Source of the DNA: Micrococcaceae bacterium
Lineage (GTDB): Bacteria > Actinomycetota > Actinomycetes > Actinomycetales > Micrococcaceae
Direction: 5' to 3'
NCBI GenBank assembly: GCA_025465475.1
Contig: JAODMR010000031.1
Coordinates: forward strand, 1 to 38,426
DNA length: 38,426 nt
Position numbers and translations under genes: made by a program. Positions 17,997 through 27,600 of the stretch are shown here, one piece after another (within the stretch, counting starts at the first letter, position 1; every line of letters starts with the position of its first letter). The notes beneath the pieces are model-generated. The model was not told the origin of the DNA. It ran no database searches and saw only the letters and a program-made list of their open reading frames with translations.

Positions 17997-20021
17997 ATGA
18001 CGAACGACTTCGCAAGCAACCCCTTCGCGGTTGAAAGCACCCTGTCCTACGGCCTGCCCGATTTCCGTCGGATCCGGGAAGAGCACTTCCTGCCGGCCTT
18101 CGAGGCCGGAGTGGCAGCCCACCTGGCCGAAATCGACGCCATCACGGCAAACCCCGCCGCGGCTGATTTCGGGAACACCATCGATGCGCTGGAGCGTGCG
18201 GGCCAGTTGCTGTACCGCACCTCCGTGGTGTTCTTCAACGGCACCGGCTCGCACGCCACCGAGGGTATCCAGGCCCTGGAAAAGGAGATCGCTCCGCGGT
18301 TGGCGGCCCACGAGGACAACATCTACCTCAACGGGGAACTGTACGGACGCGTTCAGACCGTGGATCGGGCCGGGCTGGACGCCGAATCGGAACGGTTGCT
18401 GGAGGAATACCTCAAGGCGTTCCGGCGCGCCGGCGCCCAGCTGGACGGGACGGCGCAGCAGCGCCTGCGGGACATCAACGCGGAGCTGTCCGAACTCAGC
18501 ACCCGGTTTTCCCAGGACGTGCTGCGGGACACCAACGACTCCGCCCTGCTGCTGGAGAGCCGCGAGGAGCTGGCGGGACTGTCGGGCGACGACATTGCCT
18601 CCGCCGCCTCCGCCGCCACGGACGCCGGACATTCAGGCAAGTACCTCCTGACCCTGATCCTGCCAACCGCCCAGCCCGCACTCGCGTCCCTGACCAACCG
18701 CGACACCCGCCGGCGGCTTTTTGAGGCGTCCATCTCCCGGGGCTCCCGCGACAACGATGCCAACGTGCTGGGCACCGCCACCCGGATGGCCCAGCTGCGG
18801 GCCGAGAAAGCGGTGCTCCTGGGCTACGACACCCACGCCGACTACGCCACCGACGACCAGACGGCTCCGTCGCTGGAGGCCATCACCGCCATGCTGGCGC
18901 GGCTGGCACCCGCGGCGGTGCGGAACGCGCGGGCGGAGGCCGACGCGCTGGCAGAGGTTGCCGGTTTTGAGCTGGAACCCTGGGACTGGTCCTTCTACTC
19001 CGAGAAGGTCCGCCGCGACAAGTACAGCGTGGACAGTGCAGCCCTCCGGCCCTACTTTGAACTGGAGCGGGTGCTGCAGGACGGTGTATTTTATGCCGCC
19101 AACCGGCTTTACGGGCTGACCTTCACCGAGCGGACGGACCTGGTGGGCTACCACCCGGAGGTCCGCGTGTGGGAGGTGTTCAACGCCGACGGCAGTGGCC
19201 TGGGCCTGTTCCTGGGCGATTACTACACCCGCAGCACCAAGAACGGTGGTGCCTGGATGAACCCGCTGGTGGAACAGTCCGGACTGCTCGGGAGGCAGTC
19301 GGTGGTGGTGAACAACCTGAACATCTCCAAGCCGCCGGCCGGTGAGCCGACGCTCCTTAGCTACGACGAGGTGGTCACCTGCTTCCACGAGTTCGGCCAC
19401 GCCCTGCACGGCCTGTTCTCGAACGTCCGCTATCCCCGCCTGTCGGGCACCAACGTGCCGCGGGACTTTGTGGAATACCCGTCCCAGGTGAACGAGATGT
19501 GGATCCTCTGGCCGGAGGTCGTTGCGAACTACGCGAAGCACTACGCCACCGGGGAAGCGCTGGACCAGGACGTGATCGCAAAGCTGGAGGCAGCGCAGCT
19601 GTGGGGCGAAGGATTTGCCACCACCGAATACCTGGGCGCGGCGCTGCTTGACCTGGCCTGGCACAGCCTGCCGGCCGGAACCGAGGTCTCCGACCCGCTC
19701 GCCTTCGAGGCGGATGCCCTGGCCCGGGCCGGTGTCGACCTGCCACTGGTGCCGCCGCGCTACCGTACCGGCTACTTCAAGCACATCTTCGCCGGAGGCT
19801 ATTCAGCCGGCTACTACTCCTACATCTGGAGCGAAGTGCTGGACGCTGACACCGTTGAGTGGTTCAAAACCTCCGGCGGCCTGAGCAGGGACAACGGGAA
19901 CCATTTCCGGGAGTCCCTGCTCTCCCGCGGCAACAGCCAGGATCCGCTGCAGTCCTTCCGCGACTTCCGGGGCCGGGATGCGGAACTGCAGCCCCTGCTG
20001 AAGCGCCGCGGCCTGGACTAG
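17997..20021 (+). CDS. dcp: M3-family oligopeptidase / peptidyl-dipeptidase
   Basis: Cytosolic zinc metallopeptidase that degrades short peptides, of the Dcp/oligopeptidase A group. 674 residues, the normal length. The zinc site is HEFGHALH (about residue 463) with the third ligand in the EYPSQVNE helix downstream; the substrate-binding C-terminal motif YFKHIFAGGYSAGYYSYIWSEV is intact. The ATG at 17997 has GAAAGAG 8–14 bases upstream. It starts 39 bp after asnB on the same strand and may be cotranscribed with it. Its 3' end runs into a tandem repeat whose first unit contains the TAG stop. Dcp versus PrlC type cannot be decided securely. Confidence 0.93.
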   Translation: MTNDFASNPFAVESTLSYGLPDFRRIREEHFLPAFEAGVAAHLAEIDAITANPAAADFGNTIDALERAGQLLYRTSVVFFNGTGSHATEGIQALEKEIAPRLAAHEDNIYLNGELYGRVQTVDRAGLDAESERLLEEYLKAFRRAGAQLDGTAQQRLRDINAELSELSTRFSQDVLRDTNDSALLLESREELAGLSGDDIASAASAATDAGHSGKYLLTLILPTAQPALASLTNRDTRRRLFEASISRGSRDNDANVLGTATRMAQLRAEKAVLLGYDTHADYATDDQTAPSLEAITAMLARLAPAAVRNARAEADALAEVAGFELEPWDWSFYSEKVRRDKYSVDSAALRPYFELERVLQDGVFYAANRLYGLTFTERTDLVGYHPEVRVWEVFNADGSGLGLFLGDYYTRSTKNGGAWMNPLVEQSGLLGRQSVVVNNLNISKPPAGEPTLLSYDEVVTCFHEFGHALHGLFSNVRYPRLSGTNVPRDFVEYPSQVNEMWILWPEVVANYAKHYATGEALDQDVIAKLEAAQLWGEGFATTEYLGAALLDLAWHSLPAGTEVSDPLAFEADALARAGVDLPLVPPRYRTGYFKHIFAGGYSAGYYSYIWSEVLDADTVEWFKTSGGLSRDNGNHFRESLLSRGNSQDPLQSFRDFRGRDAELQPLLKRRGLD

Positions 20022-20090
20022 GCAGCCGACGGACCAGGCAGCCGCCGGTCCACGCAGCCGCCGGTCCAGGCAGCCGCCGGTCCAGGCACA
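20019..20090. repeat. Four and a half tandem 16-bp repeats at the dcp 3' end
   Basis: Unit CAGGCAGCCGCCGGTC at 20035–20050, 20051–20066 (one change) and 20067–20082; a diverged first unit at 20019–20034 contains the dcp stop codon (TAG in place of CAG), and a partial unit ends at 20090. Non-coding. Confidence 0.8.
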
Positions 20091-20097
20091 TACGACG

Positions 20098-20140
20098 ACG
20101 GCGGCCGGCCCCCAACCAGGGAAACCGGCCGCCGTTGTTT
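20098..20140 (+). terminator. Rho-independent terminator of dcp
   Basis: Perfect 11-bp inverted repeat ACGGCGGCCGG / CCGGCCGCCGT with a 16-base loop, followed by TGTTT. It is in the right place to end asnB–dcp transcription before the convergent pdxS. Confidence 0.7.
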
Positions 20141-20157
20141 GTCGCCTGTGAGGCGAC
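20141..20157 (-). terminator. Small hairpin just after pdxS
   Basis: GTCGCC-TGTGA-GGCGAC, a perfect 6-bp stem 8–24 bases beyond the pdxS stop codon. No T-run; possibly part of pdxS 3'-end formation together with the adjacent larger stem. Confidence 0.35.
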
Positions 20158-20164
20158 GAACCTG

Positions 20165-21088
20165 CTACCAGCCGCGCTCGGCGAGGCGGTGGGGCTGCGG
20201 GATCTCGTCGACGTTGATGCCGACCATGGCTTCGCCGAGGCCGCGGGAGACCTTGGCGATGACGTCGGCGTCGTCGAAGAAGGTGGTGGCCTGCACGACG
20301 GCGGCAGCGCGCTGCGCCGGGTTGCCCGACTTGAAGATGCCCGATCCGACGAACACGCCGTCGGCGCCGAGCTGCATCATCATGGCGGCGTCGGCGGGGG
20401 TGGCGATACCGCCGGCGGTGAAGAGCACCACGGGAAGCTTTCCGGTCGCGGCGATTTCCTTGACCAGTTCGTACGGGGCCTGGAGTTCCTTCGCGGCAAC
20501 GTACAGCTCATCCTCGGGCAGCGAGCTCAGGCGCTTGATCTCGCCGCGGATCTGGCGCATGTGGGTCGTGGCGTTGGACACGTCACCTGTTCCGGCCTCA
20601 CCCTTGGAACGGATCATGGCCGCGCCCTCGTTGATACGGCGCAGCGCCTCACCGAGGTTGGTGGCACCACAGACGAAGGGGACCGTGAAGTTCCACTTGT
20701 CGATGTGGTTGGTGTAGTCGGCCGGGGTCAGCACCTCGGACTCGTCAATGTAGTCCACGCCGAGGGACTGCAGGACCTGAGCCTCGACGAAGTGGCCGAT
20801 CCGGGCCTTGGCCATCACGGGGATGGACACCGCTTCGATGATCTTGTCGATCATGTCCGGGTCACTCATCCGGGACACGCCACCCTGGGCGCGGATATCG
20901 GCCGGGACACGCTCGAGCGCCATGACGGCGACGGCACCGGCGTCTTCGGCGATGCGGGCCTGCTCAACGTTGACGACGTCCATAATGACGCCACCCTTGA
21001 GCATCTCCGCCATGCCGCGCTTGACCCGGCTGCTGCCGGTGACGTTGACGGACGCACCGGGTACGGGCGTTACATCAGGTGTAGACAC
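20165..21088 (-). CDS. pdxS: Pyridoxal 5'-phosphate synthase subunit PdxS
   Basis: Condenses ribose 5-phosphate, glyceraldehyde 3-phosphate and ammonia to PLP; forms a dodecamer decorated by PdxT. 307 residues, a (beta/alpha)8 barrel with the strongly conserved segments [30 protein letters not shown] (Schiff-base lysine) and [14 protein letters not shown] (second lysine and phosphate loop), and FVGSGIFKS. The start is GTG with AAGGGG five bases upstream. It has its own promoter in the 133-bp gap after pgsA. Confidence 0.97.
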   Translation of the reverse strand: MSTPDVTPVPGASVNVTGSSRVKRGMAEMLKGGVIMDVVNVEQARIAEDAGAVAVMALERVPADIRAQGGVSRMSDPDMIDKIIEAVSIPVMAKARIGHFVEAQVLQSLGVDYIDESEVLTPADYTNHIDKWNFTVPFVCGATNLGEALRRINEGAAMIRSKGEAGTGDVSNATTHMRQIRGEIKRLSSLPEDELYVAAKELQAPYELVKEIAATGKLPVVLFTAGGIATPADAAMMMQLGADGVFVGSGIFKSGNPAQRAAAVVQATTFFDDADVIAKVSRGLGEAMVGINVDEIPQPHRLAERGW

Positions 21089-21149
21089 AAAAACCCCTTG
21101 AGGAAAAATTCGAAAATGGACGCCTTCAACAGGCCTCTGGTACAGCTCA

Positions 21150-21179
21150 ATTCTAGACCCCGGGCGGCACGGCGGTTAA
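21150..21179 (-). promoter_or_regulatory. Putative pdxS promoter
   Basis: TTAACC–18 bp–TAGAAT on the minus strand, a good housekeeping-type match, about 62 bp upstream of the pdxS start codon. Confidence 0.6.
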
Positions 21180-21215
21180 TTCCCTTACGGAAGGCCGCAC
21201 CCGCAGCGATCGGGC

Positions 21216-21225
21216 AACCGGTTAT
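21216..21225. repeat. Single exact AACCGGTTAT element at the pgsA stop codon
   Basis: The same 10-mer that is arrayed at 35.8–36.0 kb; here it overlaps the TAA stop of pgsA. Confidence 0.55.
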
Positions 21226-21890
21226 CGGCTGGTGTGCGGGTTGCGGGCCCGCCGGACCGGTTCGGGCCGCGGCGGCAGCCCGTCAAGTTCGATGCACTGC
21301 CGCCGGACGGTCAAAATGCGCTGGAACACGGTGACGATGCTGGCCAAAGCCAGCAGCACCAGTACCACGAGCAGGAGTTCCTGCGGCACGCCCAGGCCCA
21401 CTAAGCCGGTGGCGACCAGGACGGTGACCAACCGGTCCGAGCGCTCGGCGATGCCGACATTGGCTGTCATGCCGAGCCCTTCCGCGCGGGCCTTGGCATA
21501 GGACACGACGCTGCCCAGCACCAGGCAGGCCAGCGCGAGGACCGCGATCGCCGGGTTGGAGCCGCCGGTGAAGAACCAGACGACGATGCCGGCGAAGACC
21601 GCCCCGTCACCGATCCGGTCAAGGGTGGAATCGAGGAACGCACCCCACCGGCCGGACCGGCCCAGGCTGCGGGCCATCAGTCCGTCGATGATGTCGGAGA
21701 ACACGAACACGGTGATGACCACGGTGCCCCAGAACAGCTGGCCCAGGGGGTACCAGATCAGGGCTCCGGCCGCGACGCCGAGCGTGCCAACAATGGTCAC
21801 GGCGTCCGGGGAGACCCGCAGCCGTACCAGCAGATTGGCCAGCGGGGTGAAGATCGCGGCAAACAGCGCGCGCGCGTATTTATTCAGCAT
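21222..21890 (-). CDS. pgsA: CDP-alcohol phosphatidyltransferase, phosphatidylinositol(-phosphate) synthase type
   Basis: Integral membrane enzyme that transfers a phosphatidyl group from CDP-diacylglycerol to an alcohol. 222 residues with about six hydrophobic helices and the family active-site motif D-G-x2-A-R-x8-G-x3-D-x3-D in DIIDGLMARSLGRSGRWGAF then LDSTLDR. In mycobacteria the gene at this place (after thrS and the HIT gene) is the phosphatidylinositol-phosphate synthase pgsA1, so that role is the best guess. The ATG at 21890 lies 11 bases inside the HIT gene. In mycobacteria an acyltransferase and pimA come next; here pdxS follows directly. Confidence 0.9.
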   Translation of the reverse strand: MLNKYARALFAAIFTPLANLLVRLRVSPDAVTIVGTLGVAAGALIWYPLGQLFWGTVVITVFVFSDIIDGLMARSLGRSGRWGAFLDSTLDRIGDGAVFAGIVVWFFTGGSNPAIAVLALACLVLGSVVSYAKARAEGLGMTANVGIAERSDRLVTVLVATGLVGLGVPQELLLVVLVLLALASIVTVFQRILTVRRQCIELDGLPPRPEPVRRARNPHTSR

Positions 21891-22446
21891 GAGCCCAGCC
21901 TTCCGCTACCTGCTGCCGGACATCGCCAAGGGTCTGGGTGATCGCCTTGGTTTGCGCAATGATCGGCAGGAAATTTCCGTCGCCGCCCCAGCGGGGCACC
22001 ACATGTTGATGCAGGTGGGCTGCAACTCCCGCCCCGCCGGTCACGCCCTGGTTCATCCCCAGGTTGAAGCCGGAGGGGTTGGAGACGGAACGGAGCACCC
22101 GCATCGCTTTCTGGGTCAGTGCGGAGAACTCGGCGGTCTCCTCCTCCGTCAGGTCCGTGTAGTCAGGAATGTGGCGGTAGGGGCAGATCAGCAGGTGGCC
22201 GGGATTGTAGGGAAACAGATTAAGCACCACGTAACTGGCAACACCGCGGTGCACAATCAGGGACTCCTCGTCGGTCCGCTGCGGGGCCAGGCAGAACGGG
22301 CACTCCTCGGTGCCCTGGAACTGGCTCTGGCCGCCCTTGATGTAGGCAAGCCGATGCGGGGTCCACAGCCGCTGGAAGGCGTCGGGAACCCCTGGCAGTT
22401 CAAAGTCGTCGCTCGTACCGGAACCTCCGGTGCTCTGCTCCCCCAC
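21880..22446 (-). CDS. HIT-domain hydrolase/phosphorylase (Ap4A phosphorylase-like)
   Basis: 188-residue histidine-triad protein with the nucleotide-binding motif HLHQHVVPRW, preceded by NLFPYNPGHLLICPYRH, and a CPFC pair in the N-terminal part. The mycobacterial protein at the same place (between thrS and pgsA1) is an Ap4A phosphorylase, so a role in dinucleoside polyphosphate breakdown is likely; this is inference by synteny. The start is GTG 2 bases after the thrS stop, and the end overlaps pgsA by 11 bases, so thrS–HIT–pgsA form one operon. Confidence 0.92.
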   Translation of the reverse strand: MGEQSTGGSGTSDDFELPGVPDAFQRLWTPHRLAYIKGGQSQFQGTEECPFCLAPQRTDEESLIVHRGVASYVVLNLFPYNPGHLLICPYRHIPDYTDLTEEETAEFSALTQKAMRVLRSVSNPSGFNLGMNQGVTGGAGVAAHLHQHVVPRWGGDGNFLPIIAQTKAITQTLGDVRQQVAEGWAHAE

Positions 22447-22448
22447 CG

Positions 22449-24467
22449 CTACGCTGTCCGGCTCCGGACGGCCTCCACGATCCGGGCGACCGCCTCATCC
22501 ACCGGCACACCGTTGTCCTGGCTGCCGTCCCGGAACCGGAAGGATACGGCCCCGGCGTCGGCGTCATCGCCGCCGGCGATCAGGACGAAGGGAACCTTGT
22601 CCTTGCTGGCGGTGCGGATCTTCTTGGGGAACCGATCGGAGGAGGAGTCCACCTCAACCCGGATGCCTGCCGCTTTCAGCTTGGCAGCGACGTCGTACAT
22701 GTAGTCGTTGAATGTCTCGGCCACGGGTATGCCGACCACCTGGACCGGTGCCAGCCAGGCCGGGAAGGCGCCGGCGTAGGGCTCCGTCAGCAGTCCCATG
22801 AACCGCTCCACGGACCCGAACAGGGCCCGGTGGATCATCACGGGGCGCTGCCGCGTGCCGTCGGCGGCCTGGTATTCCAGTTCAAAGCGCTCGGGCAGGT
22901 TGACGTCCAGCTGGATGGTGGACATCTGCCAGGTGCGGCCGATGGCATCCATGGCCTGCACGGAAATCGTGGGCCCGTAGAACGCAGCTCCACCGGGGTC
23001 AGGGACCAAGTCCAGGCCGGAGGCTTCGGCGACTTCCGCCAGGGTCTTGGTGGCTTCCTCCCACACCTCGTTGGACCCGACGAACTTCTCCTCATTCTTG
23101 GTGGACAGTTCCAGGTAAAAGTCGTCCAGCCCATAGTCCTTGAGCAGGCCCAGCACAAAGTTCAGGGTGCCGGTCAGCTCATCCTTCATCTGCTCGCGGG
23201 TGCAGTAGATGTGGGCGTCGTCCTGGGTCATGCCGCGCACCCGGGTCAGTCCGTGGATGACGCCGGACTTTTCGTACCGGTACACGGAACCGAATTCGAA
23301 CAGGCGCAGCGGCAGTTCGCGGTAGGACCGTCCCCGGGCGCGGTAAATCAGGTTGTGCATGGGGCAGTTCATCGGCTTGAGGTAGTAGTCCTGGCCGGGC
23401 TTGCGGACCGTGCCGTCCTCGTTGAGTTCCTCATCCACGTGCATGGCCGGGAACATGCCGTCCCGGTACCAGTCCAGGTGGCCGGAGACCTCGTACAGGT
23501 GCCCCTTGGTGATGTGCGGGGTGTAGACGAACTCGTAGCCGGCCTCGATGTGCCGCTGCCGAGAGTAATCCTCCATGGCCTTGCGGATGATGCCGCCCTT
23601 GGGGTGGAACACCGGCAGGCCGGAGCCGAGCTCGTCCGGGAAGGAGAACAGGTCCAGTTCGGTGCCCAGCTTGCGGTGGTCGCGGCGCTCGGCTTCGGCG
23701 ATCCGCTCCTGGTAGGCCTTGAGTGCGTCCTTGGTGGGCCAGGCAGTGCCGTAGATGCGCTGGAGCTGGGCGTTGTTTTGGTTGCCCCGCCAGTAGGCCG
23801 CGGAGCTGCGGGTCAGCGCGAAGGCGTTGGAGATGAGTTTCGTGTTGGGCAGGTGCGGGCCGCGGCACAGGTCGCACCACACCGTGGCGCCGTCCTTGCG
23901 TTCCACGTTGTCATAGATGGTCAGTTCCGCACCGCCCACCTCGACGTTGGAACCGTCCTCCGCGGAGGGTGCGTCGGAGCCGGAGCCCTTCAGGCCGATC
24001 AGTTCCAGCTTGTAGGGCTCGTTCTGCATGGCCTCGCGGGCCTCACCCTCGGACACCACGCGCCGTACGAACCGCTGGTTCTGGTTGACGATTTTGAGCA
24101 TCATTTTTTCGAGGGTCTTGAGGTCCTCGGGGGTGAATGGCTCGGCGACGTCAAAGTCGAAGTAGAAGCCGTCAGTGATGTAGGGACCGATGCCCAGTTT
24201 GGCGTCGGGACGGAGCTGCTGGACGGCCTGGGCCATCACGTGGGCGGTGGAGTGGCGCAGCACGTTAAGCCCATCGGGGGAATCGATGGTCACGGATTCC
24301 ACTGTCGCCCCGGGGGCAAGCGGCTGGTCAAGGTCCTTCAGCTCACCATCGACACGCACGACGACGACGTCGCGGCGGTCACGGAAGAGGTCCGCTCCGG
24401 TGGTGCCAGGAGTTGCCGTGGTCGCTTCGCCGTCGACGTTAAGGGTGATGTGCGTATCCACTGACAC
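22449..24467 (-). CDS. thrS: Threonyl-tRNA synthetase
   Basis: Charges tRNA-Thr and edits mischarged serine. 672 residues: N-terminal TGS domain (about 1–65), editing domain with [11 protein letters not shown] and its second metal/His motif, class II catalytic core with [10 protein letters not shown] (zinc Cys) and [12 protein letters not shown], motif 3 [15 protein letters not shown], and the C-terminal anticodon-binding domain. The frame opens at 24512, but the GTG at 24467 has AAGGAG seven bases upstream and gives the usual N-terminus [14 protein letters not shown]. First gene of the thrS–HIT–pgsA operon. Confidence 0.97.
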   Translation of the reverse strand: MSVDTHITLNVDGEATTATPGTTGADLFRDRRDVVVVRVDGELKDLDQPLAPGATVESVTIDSPDGLNVLRHSTAHVMAQAVQQLRPDAKLGIGPYITDGFYFDFDVAEPFTPEDLKTLEKMMLKIVNQNQRFVRRVVSEGEAREAMQNEPYKLELIGLKGSGSDAPSAEDGSNVEVGGAELTIYDNVERKDGATVWCDLCRGPHLPNTKLISNAFALTRSSAAYWRGNQNNAQLQRIYGTAWPTKDALKAYQERIAEAERRDHRKLGTELDLFSFPDELGSGLPVFHPKGGIIRKAMEDYSRQRHIEAGYEFVYTPHITKGHLYEVSGHLDWYRDGMFPAMHVDEELNEDGTVRKPGQDYYLKPMNCPMHNLIYRARGRSYRELPLRLFEFGSVYRYEKSGVIHGLTRVRGMTQDDAHIYCTREQMKDELTGTLNFVLGLLKDYGLDDFYLELSTKNEEKFVGSNEVWEEATKTLAEVAEASGLDLVPDPGGAAFYGPTISVQAMDAIGRTWQMSTIQLDVNLPERFELEYQAADGTRQRPVMIHRALFGSVERFMGLLTEPYAGAFPAWLAPVQVVGIPVAETFNDYMYDVAAKLKAAGIRVEVDSSSDRFPKKIRTASKDKVPFVLIAGGDDADAGAVSFRFRDGSQDNGVPVDEAVARIVEAVRSRTA

Positions 24468-24537
24468 TGAAAAACTCCTTGATTGGATTAACGAGCTCCG
24501 TCGAAGCAACATACGGGGTTACTGTGAGCTCTCCTCG

Positions 24538-24567
24538 ATGCTATCCGCTCCCCGCAGGGCCAACCAA
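24538..24567 (-). promoter_or_regulatory. Putative thrS promoter
   Basis: TTGGTT–18 bp–TAGCAT on the minus strand, in the 140-bp gap between dnaE2 and thrS. It predicts a leader of about 65 bases. Two GAGCTC copies in that leader could pair, but no T-box or other known riboswitch features are visible. Confidence 0.5.
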
Positions 24568-24607
24568 CACAGCACGCCGACCGGTAGGGGCGTTTGGTCG
24601 AAGCTGG

Positions 24608-27600
24608 TCAGCCGTTGAATCCGGTCACGGCGAGGGTCCTGCTGGTTCCGTCGAACGCCCCGGGAGTGAGCAGTTCGGGTGCCAGGGGCCGGCCCGTGGC
24701 GTTGCCAGGCAGGGGCAACGTGGCTGTTTCACTGAGGTCCCAGGCTTCCAGGGCCTGAAGGCTGATACCCCGGGGTCCGGTGCGTCGGGTGAGTCCGCGG
24801 ATCAGCAGCATCCGGGTGCCGAACAGCAGTGGGCCTGATTTTTCCTGCGCCTCGGTGAAGAAGGTGGCATCGATGCAGCCCGTTCCGTCGTCAATGCTGA
24901 TGAAGACCACCCGTTTCCCGCCACGCATCGGTGGTGTTTGGGTGGCGACCCGCACTCCTGCCACCATCACCTCGGTGTTGCTGCGCAATCCCAGCAGCTT
25001 GTCGGAAGTGGTCACCCCCAGCGCCTCCAGTAACGGCTGGTAGCTGGTCATCAGGTGGCCACTGACATCCAGGGCAAGCAGGTCGAGTTCGGTACGGACC
25101 TTTTCGGTCATGGTCGGTTCCGGCAGGCGGTTTTGGAGGTTGGACAATTCCAGGTCTTCCAGGGGCAGGTGCAACTGTCCAGCCATGGGATCCCAGCGCC
25201 GGTTGCCGGCCCCCGATGGCAGGCTCTCCAGGTGGGCAATCATGTCAGCCCTGCTGGCCGAGGAACCGGTCCGCCCTTTCACAGCCGCGTGCAGGGAATC
25301 AAAGGCGCCCAGCTGCGCCAGCCGCTTCATGGCAGGACGGGAGACTTTGGCCCGGGTACGGAAGTCAGCCAGGGAGTCATAGGGCTGGGCAGCCACAATC
25401 CGTTTCAGCTCGGCACCTGAGAGCCCATACAGTCCTGCCAGGCTCATCCGGATACCCAGCCGCTTGCTGCCGTCCTTTTGCAGCACCCACTCCACCCGAT
25501 ACTCGCCACTACTGGCATTGATGTCCACCGGCAGGATGGGAATACCCATCCTGCGTGCTTCGGCCACCAGCAGGCGCCGTGGGTACATGCCCGGATCGTG
25601 CTCCCACAACCCGGCCAGGAACGCTTCGGGGTGATGGGCCTTAAGCCAGGCGGACTGGTAGGTGGGAACAGCAAAAGCGGCGCCATGGGCCTTGCAGAAA
25701 CCGAAGCTGCCAAAGGACTTCAGGGTGTCCCACACCTGGTCAATGACGTCCAGCGCATAGCCCTTGGTTCTGGCTGTCCTTCGGAAGTACTCCTCCACTG
25801 CCGGTTCCTTGGCTTCGTTGCCCAGGGCGCGCCGGAGTTCATCGGCCCTGGCCAACCCGCAGCCGGTCATGATGTCGAAGGTCTTCAAGACCTGTTCGTG
25901 GAACACCGTGACGCCATGGGTTTCGGCGAGCGCTGGTTTGAGCGCCGGATGCGGATAGACCTCCGGGGCAAAACCGTGCCGGTTTTCCAGGAAGGGCTTG
26001 ACCATGTTCGACTTCATCGGACCGGGCCTGAACAGCGAGATGTCAATGATGAGGTCATTGAACTCGCGGGGTGCAAGCTTGCCGATCAGTTCCCGCTGCC
26101 CTGGTGACTCAATCTGGAAGCAGCCAAGAGTGTAGGTGCTGCGGATCAGTTCATAGGTCGGTTCATCATCCAGGGGCACGGCGTTTAGTTCAATCCGTCC
26201 GTCGTCGCTGATGAAGGACGGCCCCTTCCCCTGCTCGTCCACCGGGTGGTTCCCGGCTTCCACCACCTCAGCCTTGGAGGGGTGGATGCGGATCACCTCG
26301 CGGAGGGCATAGGCCATGGCGCTCTGCATCCGGACGCCCAGGACATCAAGTTTGAGCATGCCCATCGGGTCCATGTCGTGTTTGTCGAACTGGCTCATCG
26401 GCAGGCCAAGACCGCTCGGCTGTACCGGGGTCCGATCCAGCAGGGTGCTGTCCCCCAAAATCACTCCACACGGATGCATGGAGATGTGCCGTGGCAGCCT
26501 ATCCAGCCGTTCGGTCAGGTCCACCAGCAGGTCGAGTTGCTGGTGCCGGGTCCTGGCGCCGCGGCTTCGTTCCACCTGGTCGGAGAATTCCCTCAGTTCG
26601 GGCTTTTCTGCCATGGCTTCCCGGAACTTCCGGGCAGAGAACCGCCACAGCTGCTTGGCGATGGTTCCCACATCGTCTTCATCCATGCCCAAGGCAAGAC
26701 CGGCGTCGCGCACCGCTCCCCTGGCACGGTAGCCATTCTGCATGCTCATCAGGGTCACCCGTTCGGCACCGAACCGCTCGAAAATCCGGGAGTAGACGTT
26801 ATGCCGCTCAGCGCTTTCCACGTCGATGTCGATATCAGGCAGGGTTGAGCGGTCCCGGGACAGGAACCGCTCAAAGATCAGGTCATGCCGGAGGGGGTCC
26901 ACCTGGCTGATGCCGATGAGGTAATTGACCAGGCTGGACGCTCCGGAGCCACGTGCAGCTGCCCGGACCCCCATGTCCAGGATCATCTGCGACACTTCGG
27001 CCACGGTGAGGAAGTAGGAGGCGAAGCCCAGCCGATCGATGATCTGCAGTTCATGCTGCAGCCGTGCCCGCATCACCCTTTCAGGGGTGCCGGAGATTCC
27101 GGGAAACCGTCGGCCGATGCCGGCTTCGCAGCGCAGCGTTAACTCGGTCAGCGGGTCGTGCTGGATGCCGATCACCGACACCTCAGGAACCACCGGCTGT
27201 TTCCAGCCCATGTCGGTCACCGGATCCATCCGGCAACGGTCGGCAACCTGTTCGGTGCTGGCCAGGAGCCGGGTCAGTTCTGCGGTGCCCAGTCCGGCCG
27301 CTGAGATGATTTCCCTGGCGACATCAGTCATTTGGCGGCTCGTTTTCAGCCAGCCCTGCCCGTTGGGCTGCAACTGGGGTTCGGGGCCGGCGAGCGCTGT
27401 GAGGGGCGTTAAGGAACGGGCGGAATCCAGCACGTCAGCGGTGGCAGCGCCGTCGCTGTCACAGTAACGGACGGCATTGGTCAAGACCGCGGGAACCCCC
27501 AGTTCGGTGGCAAGTTTGAGCATCCGCACCGCGGAGGACGTGCTGAGGTGGTCCCCCGGGGCGCTGAGGTGGCTGACGATCTCGGCCGCGAGCGTTCCCG

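Noticed and set aside
22830-24464. A 544-codon open frame on the plus strand opposite thrS
   Set aside because: Shadow of thrS: no motifs, no Shine-Dalgarno, and full overlap with a conserved gene.
24468-24607. T-box or other riboswitch in the thrS leader
   Set aside because: The predicted leader is only about 65 bases and lacks the T-box sequence and an antiterminator; only two GAGCTC copies could pair.
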